In this document: positions 7,157 through 14,065 of the stretch, piece by piece | Layout of the letters: each line of letters opens with the position of its first letter | How positions within the stretch are numbered: the first letter of the stretch is position 1 | Source: Candidatus Omnitrophota bacterium | GTDB taxonomy: Bacteria; Omnitrophota; Gorgyraeia; Gygaellales; Profunditerraquicolaceae | Assembly (NCBI GenBank): GCA_028711825.1 | Contig: JAQTRM010000018.1 | Span: 2,653-18,854, forward strand | Reading direction: 5' to 3' | Length of the DNA stretch: 16,202 nucleotides | The notes under the pieces: generated by a model | Seen by the model: the letters and a program-made list of their open reading frames with translations, nothing else | Databases searched by the model: none | What the model was told of the DNA's origin: nothing | Made by a program: the position numbers and the translations under genes

Positions 7157-8026
7157 ATGAAGATCTACATTGACGGTAAATTTTACGATAAGGAAAACGC
7201 CAAGATTTCGGTGTTCGACCACGGGCTTCTTTACGGCGACGGGGTGTTTGAAGGCATCCGCGCCTATAACCGCAGGGTTTTTAAATTAAAAGAGCATATC
7301 GTGCGGCTGTATGAATCGGCGCATTCGATTATGCTGAAGATTCCCTTGACCCAGGAACAGATGATCAAAGCGCTCCTGGACACTTTGAAGGTGAACAAGC
7401 TGGATAACGCTTATATCCGCCTGGTGGTTACCCGCGGGGTGGGGGATCTCGGCCTGGACCCGCGCAAGTGCAAGGAACACGGCTCGGTAATCATTATCGC
7501 CGATAAGATCGCTCTTTTCCCGGAAGAGTTCTATACCCGGGGTATGTCGATCGTGACGGTCCCCACGGTGCGCAACATGCCGGAGATGGTAAACCCGCAG
7601 ATCAAGTCCCTCAACTACCTGAATAATATTTTAGCCAAGATTGAGGCGGTGAACTGCGGGTATGATGAGGCGATCATGATGGATAGTATGGGGTATGTCG
7701 CCGAATGCACCGGGGATAACCTTTTTATCGTCAAGAAAGGCGAGCTTTATACTCCGCCGCAGTGCATGGGAACCCTGCGCGGGATTACCCGCGACGCGAT
7801 CCTGGAGATCTCCAGGAAAAACAAGATACCCGCGCACGAACATGTCATTACGCGCCATGAAGTGTATATCTCCGACGAGTGCTTTCTTACCGGCACCGCC
7901 GCCGAGATCATGCCGGTGGTTAAAGTCGACGGAAGGGTGATCGGTAAAGGGAAACCGGGCAGTTTTACTTTGCGCCTCCTGAAGAAGTTCCAGGAGTTGA
8001 CCGCCAAGGATGGGGTAAAATATTGA
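7157..8026 (+). CDS. ilvE: Branched-chain amino acid aminotransferase (class IV, PLP)
   Basis: A 289-residue fold-type IV PLP enzyme. It would move the amino group between glutamate and the keto acids of leucine, isoleucine and valine. The PLP lysine is K150 in IKSLNYLNN, followed by ILAKIEA; the glutamate expected to contact the PLP ring nitrogen is E183 in VAECTGDN; FDHGLLYGDGVFEGIR (20-35) and LRGITRDAI are family landmarks. D-amino acid transaminase and aminodeoxychorismate lyase share this fold, but the N-terminal block and LTGTAAEIMPV favour IlvE. ATG 7157 lies seven bases after AAGGGGG (7143-7149). It stands between the lol genes and mcsA with no other branched-chain gene in sight. Gaps of about 105 and 115 bases separate it from its neighbours. 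Confidence 0.9.
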   Translation: MKIYIDGKFYDKENAKISVFDHGLLYGDGVFEGIRAYNRRVFKLKEHIVRLYESAHSIMLKIPLTQEQMIKALLDTLKVNKLDNAYIRLVVTRGVGDLGLDPRKCKEHGSVIIIADKIALFPEEFYTRGMSIVTVPTVRNMPEMVNPQIKSLNYLNNILAKIEAVNCGYDEAIMMDSMGYVAECTGDNLFIVKKGELYTPPQCMGTLRGITRDAILEISRKNKIPAHEHVITRHEVYISDECFLTGTAAEIMPVVKVDGRVIGKGKPGSFTLRLLKKFQELTAKDGVKY

Positions 8027-8054
8027 TCAGCTGTCAGCCGTCAGCTTTCAGTCA
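8027..8054. repeat. Degenerate heptamer tandem repeat, inverted relative to the lysS copy
   Basis: Four 7-base units in register: TCAGCTG, TCAGCCG, TCAGCTT, TCAGTCA. Read on the minus strand these are RGCTGA-type units, the same family as at 3626-3667. The array starts immediately after the ilvE stop codon. Confidence 0.7.
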
Positions 8055-8065
8055 AAAGCGGGAAA

Positions 8066-8100
8066 GCAGAATATGGAATGTAGCAGGTAGAATGCAGAAA
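8066..8100. repeat. Second heptamer family, consensus near GTAGAAT (five units)
   Basis: GCAGAAT, ATGGAAT, GTAGCAG, GTAGAAT and GCAGAAA follow one another in 7-base register, 11 bases after the previous array. Units are degenerate, so register is the main argument. Confidence 0.55.
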
Positions 8101-8141
8101 AAGTCAAGACCAAGACTAGTCAACAGTTAAAGATAAAAACT

Positions 8142-8645
8142 ATGCTATGCGATATTTGCGGTAAAAATCAGGCTACGGTTCATCTCACCGAGATTATTGA
8201 CGACCAGATGAACGAACTGCATCTTTGCGAGGAGTGCGCCCGGCATAAGAGCGCCGCCATGGAACAGCAGTTTGGTTTAAGCGATCTTTTGGCCGGGATG
8301 GCGGGTTTTGAGAAATCTTCCGCCAAGGATGAAGAGGCCCTCACGATGAAATGCCCTGCTTGCGGGCTGACCTACGCGGATTTCAAAAAGGTCGGGCGCC
8401 TGGGGTGCGGGGAGTGCTATAACGTTTTTCGTAAGTACCTTGCCCCTTTACTGAAACGTATTCACGGTTCCAACCAGCATATCGGTAAAAGCCCCCAAAA
8501 GGCCGGCCGGGTATACAAAAAGAAGGACGGTCTTGCGGAGCTGAAGAGCCAGCTGGCCAAAGCGATCCAGGATGAGGCTTTTGAAGAAGCGGCGCGCCTG
8601 CGCGACCGGATCAAAGAGATGGAAACCAAGAAGGAAAAAGAATAA
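8142..8645 (+). CDS. mcsA: McsA, zinc-binding activator of the McsB arginine kinase
   Basis: A 167-residue protein with the McsA layout: CxxC pairs at C3/C6 and C29/C32, a second zinc site at C71/C74 and C89/C92, and a C-terminal UVR domain (about 130-163, LAELKSQLAKAIQ then FEEAARLRDRI). In Firmicutes McsA binds McsB, stimulates its kinase activity and links it to ClpC. The stop is followed by one base and then the mcsB ATG, so the two are surely co-expressed. No Shine-Dalgarno is obvious before ATG 8142, and no convincing promoter is visible. CtsR, which precedes mcsA in Firmicutes, is missing here. Confidence 0.92.
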   Translation: MLCDICGKNQATVHLTEIIDDQMNELHLCEECARHKSAAMEQQFGLSDLLAGMAGFEKSSAKDEEALTMKCPACGLTYADFKKVGRLGCGECYNVFRKYLAPLLKRIHGSNQHIGKSPQKAGRVYKKKDGLAELKSQLAKAIQDEAFEEAARLRDRIKEMETKKEKE

Positions 8646-8646
8646 T

Positions 8647-9699
8647 ATGCAGATCAATGATTTGATCAATCATACCAGCGAGTGGCTTAAAGGAACCGGC
8701 CCGAATTCGGATGTGGTGATTTCCAGCCGTATCCGCCTGGCGAGGAACCTTAATAAATTTCCTTTTCCGCATTGGGCCTCCAAGGCGCAGTTGAATCAGG
8801 TGCTGGAAAAAGCTTCCCAGGCGATGGCCAAGGTCGAGCCGCTTAAGGACGCCACGCTTTTTATCCTGGCGGACCTGGACAGTATCGACAAGCAGTTTTT
8901 GGTGGAAAGGCATCTGATGTCGATCGAGCACACCCAGAAGACGGAGCAGAAAGCGGTATTGGTCAACAACGAGGAAAATATCGCGGTGATGATCAATGAA
9001 GAGGATCACTTGCGTATCCAGCTGATGCAATCGGGTTTTAACCTTTTTGAGGCCTGGGAGATTATTAATGGTATTGACGACGCGTTGGCAAAACTCCTGG
9101 ACTACGCCTATCTGGATGATTTCGGTTACCTTACCGCCTGTCCCACCAATACCGGCACCGGGATGCGCGGTTCGGTGATGCTGCATCTGCCCGCGCTGGT
9201 GATGAGCCGGCAGATCGAACGGGTGCTGGCGGCGATCGCCAAGTTGAGCTTTACCACCCGCGGGCTTTTCGGCGAGGGAACCAAGGCCAGCGGGAATTTT
9301 TTCCAGATTTCCAATCAGGTCTCTCTCGGCCACAGCGAGAACGAGATCATCGAGAATATTAACGGCCTGATCCGTCAGATTATCGAGCAGGAAATCCAGG
9401 CCCGGGAGATCATGATGTCCAAGAGCCGGGAGATCCTGGAGGACAGGATCAACCGTTCCCTGGGGATCCTGAAGAACGCGCGCATCATTACCAGCCAGGA
9501 AACGATCGAATTGCTTTCGATGGTGCGCCTGGGCAGCGACCTGGGAATGATCAAGGATATCGACCGGCGCACGATCAACGAACTTTTTATCATTACCCAG
9601 CCGGCGCACCTGCAGAAACTCGAGAATGTGAAACTTACCTCCGACCAGCGGGATCTTAAGCGGGCGGAGTTGATAAGGAAGAAATTGAATCTGTTGTAG
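8647..9699 (+). CDS. mcsB: McsB protein-arginine kinase
   Basis: A 350-residue kinase with the phosphagen-kinase fold, which phosphorylates arginine residues on proteins and so tags them for ClpC-ClpP. Visible landmarks are SSRIRLARNL (26-35), NEEDH (117-121), CPTNTGTGMRGSVMLHLPAL (165-184) and TRGLFGEGTKASGNFFQISNQ (204-224, residues in register with the family). E119, C165 and E210 fit the catalytic E121, C167 and E212 of the B. subtilis enzyme. The C-terminal RDLKRA (335-340) matches the RDxxRA phosphoarginine-sensing motif known in McsB. Start: ATG 8647 lies 11 bases after AAGGA (8631-8635) and one base after the mcsA stop; the frame extends further upstream but only as a basic, unmatched stretch inside mcsA. 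Confidence 0.95.
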   Translation: MQINDLINHTSEWLKGTGPNSDVVISSRIRLARNLNKFPFPHWASKAQLNQVLEKASQAMAKVEPLKDATLFILADLDSIDKQFLVERHLMSIEHTQKTEQKAVLVNNEENIAVMINEEDHLRIQLMQSGFNLFEAWEIINGIDDALAKLLDYAYLDDFGYLTACPTNTGTGMRGSVMLHLPALVMSRQIERVLAAIAKLSFTTRGLFGEGTKASGNFFQISNQVSLGHSENEIIENINGLIRQIIEQEIQAREIMMSKSREILEDRINRSLGILKNARIITSQETIELLSMVRLGSDLGMIKDIDRRTINELFIITQPAHLQKLENVKLTSDQRDLKRAELIRKKLNLL

Positions 9700-9752
9700 G
9701 GTTATTGTAAGAAAGTAAACACGAAACATCAAACTTGGAATCTATACGTTAA

Positions 9753-9780
9753 TTGGTGTCTGGCGTATAATTGGTATTAT
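9753..9780 (+). promoter_or_regulatory. Candidate promoter for clpC
   Basis: TTGGTG (9753-9758), a 16-base spacer and TATTAT (9775-9780). A TATAAT at 9766-9771 lacks a well-placed -35 box. Both are plausible only because a 174-base gap separates mcsB from clpC. No CIRCE element or CtsR box is visible here. Confidence 0.35.
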
Positions 9781-9813
9781 GTTAGTATGCGCTGGTGTTC
9801 TTCAAACAAACAA

Positions 9814-9847
9814 AATACCCCGCGCTAATTGGAATTGCGCGGGTATT
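9814..9847 (+). promoter_or_regulatory. Stem-loop in the clpC leader
   Basis: AATACCCCGCGC (9814-9825) pairs with GCGCGGGTATT (9837-9847) with one bulged C and an 11-base loop. It lies 26 bases before the clpC ATG, upstream of AAGGAGA (9860-9866). The trailing bases are ATCTAGG rather than a T run, so it could be a weak mcsB terminator or a leader structure acting on clpC. Confidence 0.6.
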
Positions 9848-9873
9848 ATCTAGGTAGATAAGGAGACAATCCC

Positions 9874-12300
9874 ATGTTTAATCGATTTACTGAAAGAGCC
9901 AGGAAGGTTATTATTTTAGCTAAAGAGGAAGCGCGGCGTTTCAACCACGATTATATCGGCACCGAGCATATTCTTCTGGGCCTGATCCGCGAAGGTGAAG
10001 GCGTGGCGGCGGCGGTATTGCAGAAGTTGGATGTTTCGCTTGAGAATATCCGCCTGGAGATCGAAAAACTCGTGCAGCCCGGACCGGCGACGCAGATTAT
10101 CGGAGATATTCCTTTTACTCCGCGCGCCAAGAAAGCCCTGGAGCTTTCGGCGGAAGAAGCGCGTTCCCTGGGGCATAATTATATCGGCACCGAGCACCTC
10201 CTGCTTGGGCTGATCCGCGAAGGTGAAGGTATCGCTTCACAGGTTTTGATGAATCTTGGGATGGACCTTAACTCCGTGCGCAACGAAGTGATGGGTCTTT
10301 TGGGGTCGGCCCTTCCGGGAATGGGGCAGCCGGGGGTGCAGGGGGCGAAATCTAAAACTCCCGCTTTGGACGCTTTCGGCCGGGACCTCACCGCGTTGGC
10401 GCGGGAAAATAAGCTGGACCCGGTGATCGACCGGTCGCAGGAGATCGAAAGGGTGGTGCAGATCTTAAGCCGCCGCACCAAGAATAACCCGGTGCTTTTG
10501 GGCGAGGCGGGGGTAGGAAAGACCGCGATCGTCGAGGGGCTGGCGCAGTTGATTATCGCCGGAAATATCCCGGAGGTCTTAAGGGGTAAGAGGATCGTGG
10601 TGCTGGATTTGGCTTTGATGGTCGCCGGGACCAAATACCGCGGGCAGTTCGAGGAGAGGATCAAGGCGATCATGGAGGAGATCAAGCGTTCCCAGGACGT
10701 GATCATTTTTATCGACGAGATACATACCCTGGTGGGGGCGGGAGCCGCCGAAGGGGCGATTGACGCCTCCAATATCATGAAGCCTTCGCTTTCGCGCGGG
10801 GAGATGCAGTGTATCGGCGCGACCACCATTAATGAATACCGTAAGTTTATCGAGAAGGACGCGGCCCTGGAACGCCGTTTCCAGACGATCATGGTGGAGC
10901 CTCCTACCGTGGAACAGACGATTAAAATCTTAAAAGGGCTGCGCGATAAATATGAAGCGCACCACCGGGTTACCTTTAAGGACGAAGCGCTGGAAGCGGC
11001 GGCGGTTTTAAGCGACCGTTATATTACCGGAAGGTTTATGCCGGATAAAGCGATCGACCTGATCGATGAAGCGGGGTCGCGGGCGCGCCTGAATGTGCTG
11101 ATCGTTCCGGAAAACATCAAGAACGCCGAAGCCAATGTCGAGTCGTTAAGAAAAGAAAAGGAAGCTTATATCAAAAGCCAGGATTTCGAGAAGGCCGCTT
11201 CCTTAAGGGATCAGGAGCGCACCGCGCGCCAGGAACTGGAAAGATTGAATAAAGAGTGGAGCCAGGCCAAGGATAAGATGCGTCCGGAAGTGAGCGCCGA
11301 GGATATCGCCAAGATCCTGGCGCAGTGGACGGGGATCCCGATTTTCAGGCTCGAGGAAAAAGAAAGCGAAAAACTCCTTAAGATCGAGGAGGAATTGCAC
11401 AAGCGGGTAGTCGGGCAGAATGAGGCGATCGAAGCGATCGCCCACGCGGTGAGGCGTTCGCGCGCGGGTATCAAAGACCCCAAGCGGCCGATCGGTTCTT
11501 TTGTATTTTTAGGCCCGACAGGGGTCGGAAAGACCCTCCTGGCACAGGCCCTGGCGGAGTTTATGTTCGGCGATTCCGATGCCCTGATCCAGCTGGATAT
11601 GTCGGAGTATATGGAAAAATTCAACGTTTCCCGTTTGATCGGCGCGCCTCCGGGATACGTGGGTTATGAGGAGGGGGGACAGCTTACCGAGCGCATTCGC
11701 CGCCGGCCTTACGCGGTAATCTTGCTTGATGAGATTGAGAAGGCGCACCCGGATGTCTTCAACCTTCTTTTGCAGGTTTTCGAGGAAGGCCGCCTGACCG
11801 ACAGTTTCGGGCGCAAGGTGAATTTTAAGAATACCATTATCATCATGACCTCCAACGTGGGGGCGGAGATGGTGCGTAAGAGCGGCTCGCTGGGTTTTAG
11901 ATCCCAGACGGAGGAGGATGGTTATCAGGATATGAAGAATAAGCTCATGGAGGCGGTAAAACATGCCTTCAAGCCGGAATTCCTTAACCGTATCGACGAT
12001 ATTATCGTCTTCCGCCAGCTTATCCGGGAGGACCTGGTCAAGATCATCGATATCGAGATCGGCTATGTCATTCAGCGCCTCAAGGAGCAGAAGATATTCC
12101 TAGAGGTGGACCAGGAGGCCAAGAATCTTCTCATCGAGAAGGGGTTCGATCCGGTTTTCGGGGCGCGCCCCTTAAAGAGGACGATCCAGAGGTTCCTGGA
12201 GGATCCGCTGGCCAACGAAATTATTTCCAAGAAATACAGCGAAGGCTCATTGATCAAGGTAACGCGTAAGAACGAGGAGCTTGTTTTTGAAACCCATTAG
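9874..12300 (+). CDS. clpC: ClpC, Hsp100 AAA+ unfoldase
   Basis: An 808-residue unfoldase that feeds substrates to the ClpP protease. In order: two Clp-N repeats (1-143), AAA1 with Walker A GEAGVGKT (210-217) and Walker B IIFIDE (277-282), a middle coiled region containing a UVR motif (about 420-455), AAA2 with Walker A GPTGVGKT (547-554) and Walker B ILLDE (616-620), and a ClpP-docking loop LGF (673-675). The UVR motif and spacing make it ClpC rather than ClpB or ClpA. E31 and E107, each in GTEH, correspond to the phosphoarginine-binding E32 and E106 of B. subtilis ClpC, which fits its position beside mcsB. ATG 9874 follows AAGGAGA with seven bases between. ClpP is not in this window. Confidence 0.97.
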   Translation: MFNRFTERARKVIILAKEEARRFNHDYIGTEHILLGLIREGEGVAAAVLQKLDVSLENIRLEIEKLVQPGPATQIIGDIPFTPRAKKALELSAEEARSLGHNYIGTEHLLLGLIREGEGIASQVLMNLGMDLNSVRNEVMGLLGSALPGMGQPGVQGAKSKTPALDAFGRDLTALARENKLDPVIDRSQEIERVVQILSRRTKNNPVLLGEAGVGKTAIVEGLAQLIIAGNIPEVLRGKRIVVLDLALMVAGTKYRGQFEERIKAIMEEIKRSQDVIIFIDEIHTLVGAGAAEGAIDASNIMKPSLSRGEMQCIGATTINEYRKFIEKDAALERRFQTIMVEPPTVEQTIKILKGLRDKYEAHHRVTFKDEALEAAAVLSDRYITGRFMPDKAIDLIDEAGSRARLNVLIVPENIKNAEANVESLRKEKEAYIKSQDFEKAASLRDQERTARQELERLNKEWSQAKDKMRPEVSAEDIAKILAQWTGIPIFRLEEKESEKLLKIEEELHKRVVGQNEAIEAIAHAVRRSRAGIKDPKRPIGSFVFLGPTGVGKTLLAQALAEFMFGDSDALIQLDMSEYMEKFNVSRLIGAPPGYVGYEEGGQLTERIRRRPYAVILLDEIEKAHPDVFNLLLQVFEEGRLTDSFGRKVNFKNTIIIMTSNVGAEMVRKSGSLGFRSQTEEDGYQDMKNKLMEAVKHAFKPEFLNRIDDIIVFRQLIREDLVKIIDIEIGYVIQRLKEQKIFLEVDQEAKNLLIEKGFDPVFGARPLKRTIQRFLEDPLANEIISKKYSEGSLIKVTRKNEELVFETH

Positions 12301-12301
12301 G

Positions 12302-12355
12302 GGCGGGACGTCTTTAGTCCGCCGCCGATAAGCGGGATTACGCGTCCGCCGTTTT
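12302..12355 (+). terminator. Tandem hairpin terminator after clpC
   Basis: Hairpin 1 is GGCGGGAC (12302-12309) with GTCCGCC (12317-12323); hairpin 2 is GCGGGA (12332-12337) with TCCGC (12345-12349). Each stem has one bulged G, and TTTT follows at 12352-12355. The two hairpins look like copies of one another. Confidence 0.6.
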
Positions 12356-12360
12356 AAAAT

Positions 12361-12389
12361 ACCGGTTCTTGAATTCCGGTGTTTGTTTT
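12361..12389 (+). terminator. Possible second terminator after clpC
   Basis: ACCGG (12361-12365) pairs with CCGGT (12376-12380) around a 10-base loop, followed by TTTGTTTT (12382-12389). The stem is only five pairs, so this is weaker than the element just upstream. Confidence 0.4.
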
Positions 12390-12407
12390 AGGATCGAACA
12401 GTGAATG

Positions 12408-12437
12408 TTGCTTTTTAGAAAAGCAGTCTAGTATTAT
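12408..12437 (+). promoter_or_regulatory. Candidate mla promoter overlapped by a 7-bp dyad
   Basis: TTGCTT (12408-12413), 18 bases and TATTAT (12432-12437) form a moderate promoter 35 bases before mlaE. A perfect inverted repeat, TGCTTTT and AAAAGCA (12409-12415 and 12419-12425, loop TAG), covers the -35 box and half the spacer, as an operator would. Confidence 0.4.
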
Positions 12438-12472
12438 GTCGCAGAGAGATAAAAACTCTAACGGAGCGGATA

Positions 12473-13258
12473 ATGTTTAGTTTATTCTTGGCGAAATTAG
12501 GGCGTAAAGTAATATCTTTTATTTATTTCTTCGGCGGTTTGAGCAGCCTTACGGCGCAGACGGTTTACCAGACCTTTAAGCCTCCCTATAAATACGACCA
12601 TATTATTGAACAGGCCAAGAAGGCCGGTTATGACAGCCTGCCGATTGTATCGGTGGTGGCGCTTTTTATCGGTTTTATTTTCGCCCTGCAGTTCGGTTAT
12701 TTTATGCAGCGTATCGGTTCGGAGATGTATATCGCCAGCCTGGTGGCTCTGGCGATCGTGCGCGAACTGGGGCCGGTAATTACCGCCCTGATTGTCGCCG
12801 GCAGGGTGGGCGCGGCCAACACCGCCGAGCTTGGTTCAATGCAGGTGACCGAACAGATCGACGCTTTGGAGACCCTGGCGACCAATCCCGTGAAATACCT
12901 GGTGGTGCCGAGGTTCGTCGCCTTGAGTATCATGATGCCCCTGCTGGTTTTATTCGCCAACATTATCGGTATCTTCGGGAGCTATCTTATCTGTGTCTTT
13001 AAGCTCGGGATCACCAGCAGTATGTATGTCAATATGACATTTTCCGCCCTGCTTTATAAAGACCTTTTTACCGGGTTGTTTAAATCCTGGATTTTCGGGA
13101 TGGTAATCGCTTTGGTGAGTTGTTACGAAGGGTTCAAGGTCGAAGGAGGCGCGGTAGGGGTGGGGAAGGCGACTACCAGCTCGGTGGTTTTCAGCTTTTT
13201 GATGATCATCGCCGCGGATTGTTTCTTTACCGCGTTGTTTTATTTCATATTTCCTTAA
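12473..13258 (+). CDS. mlaE: MlaE-family phospholipid transporter permease
   Basis: A 261-residue inner-membrane permease of the MlaE/YrbE family with about five hydrophobic segments. The core shows the family pattern VRELGPVITALIVAGRVGA followed by AELGSMQVTEQIDAL, and later EGFKVEGGAVGVGKATTSSVV. With MlaF and MlaD it forms the ABC complex that moves phospholipids across the periplasm to or from the outer membrane. ATG 12473 lies six bases after GGAG (12463-12466). It is the first gene of an E-F-D set, whereas E. coli has F-E-D. MlaB and MlaC are not visible nearby. Confidence 0.93.
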   Translation: MFSLFLAKLGRKVISFIYFFGGLSSLTAQTVYQTFKPPYKYDHIIEQAKKAGYDSLPIVSVVALFIGFIFALQFGYFMQRIGSEMYIASLVALAIVRELGPVITALIVAGRVGAANTAELGSMQVTEQIDALETLATNPVKYLVVPRFVALSIMMPLLVLFANIIGIFGSYLICVFKLGITSSMYVNMTFSALLYKDLFTGLFKSWIFGMVIALVSCYEGFKVEGGAVGVGKATTSSVVFSFLMIIAADCFFTALFYFIFP

Positions 13259-13262
13259 AAAC

Positions 13263-14021
13263 ATGATCCAGATAGAGAATCTTACAAAGGGGTTTAATAA
13301 CACGGTTTTGGACGGCCTGAATCTGGAGGTTAAGACCGGGCAGACCTGCGTGATCATCGGGCGGAGCGGTTGCGGCAAATCGGTTTTATTAAAACATATC
13401 GTCGGCCTTTTAAGGCCCGACAGCGGCAGGGTTTTGGTGGAAGGCAAGGAGGTTTCCGCGCTGAAAGAGATGGAGCTTTCCGTTTTACGTTCCAAGATCA
13501 GCATGGTATTCCAGGGAGGGGCGCTTTTCGATTCGATGGATGTGGCGGAAAACGTCGGTTTCAGCCTCCTGGAACATACCCGGATCAGCCGGGACCAGAT
13601 CATGAAGCGCGCGGAAGAGTCTCTTTCTCTGGTGGGCCTGGGAGGAATCGGCAGCCTGATGCCTTCGGAGTTAAGCGGGGGAATGAAAAAGCGCGTGGCC
13701 CTGGCGCGGGCGATTTGCATCCGCCCGGAGATCATACTTTATGATGAGCCGACTACCGGGGTTGACCCTATCACCGCCGACAGCATCAACGGCCTTATCC
13801 GTTCCCTGCACGATAAATTAAAGGCGACTTCGATCGTGGTAACTCACGATATGAAAAGCGCCTATCATATTGCCGATAAGATTGCCATGATGTATAAAGG
13901 AAAAATCATCGCCGAGGGTACGCCGAAAGAGATTCAGGGGACAAAGGACCCGGTAGTGCACCAATTTATCAACGGCCTGGCTAAGGGGCCGATTACCGAG
14001 ACGGCGGGAATTTTTAAATAG
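13263..14021 (+). CDS. mlaF: MlaF-type ABC ATPase
   Basis: A 252-residue ATPase powering the MlaE permease. Walker A GRSGCGKS (33-40), Q84 in VFQGGALFDS, signature LSGGM followed by KKRVALARAI (137-151), Walker B IILYDEP (157-163) and H195 in VVTHD. FQGGALFDS, LSGGMKKR and TTGVDPI are typical of MlaF rather than of other ABC ATPases. It starts four bases after mlaE with no recognisable Shine-Dalgarno, so it probably depends on translation of mlaE. Confidence 0.93.
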   Translation: MIQIENLTKGFNNTVLDGLNLEVKTGQTCVIIGRSGCGKSVLLKHIVGLLRPDSGRVLVEGKEVSALKEMELSVLRSKISMVFQGGALFDSMDVAENVGFSLLEHTRISRDQIMKRAEESLSLVGLGGIGSLMPSELSGGMKKRVALARAICIRPEIILYDEPTTGVDPITADSINGLIRSLHDKLKATSIVVTHDMKSAYHIADKIAMMYKGKIIAEGTPKEIQGTKDPVVHQFINGLAKGPITETAGIFK

Positions 14022-14065
14022 TTTTTATAACGTATCCTATCTAAGATCATATCGCGGAGGCTGGA

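Noticed and set aside
7102..7173. A short frame reading FDEVSLDKNYKVLKGV, resembling the start of an ABC ATPase
   Set aside because: Only about 20 codons, opened by a stop inside the hairpin and closed just after the ilvE start. It may be an eroded ABC gene start, but such a short match is not evidence enough.
8611..9732. A 373-codon open frame on the minus strand, and other long minus-strand frames opposite lolC/E, clpC and mlaE-mlaF
   Set aside because: They lie opposite genes with clear motifs, show no recognisable domains, have low-complexity composition typical of antisense frames in GC-rich codons, and lack convincing ribosome sites.
9700..9873. CIRCE or CtsR operator upstream of clpC
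   Set aside because: I looked for TTAGCACTC/GAGTGCTAA and paired RGTCAAA heptads and found neither on either strand.
9952..10236. Near-identical DNA repeat around TATATCGGCACCGAGCA in clpC
   Set aside because: This is the normal double Clp-N repeat of ClpC, not a recent duplication.
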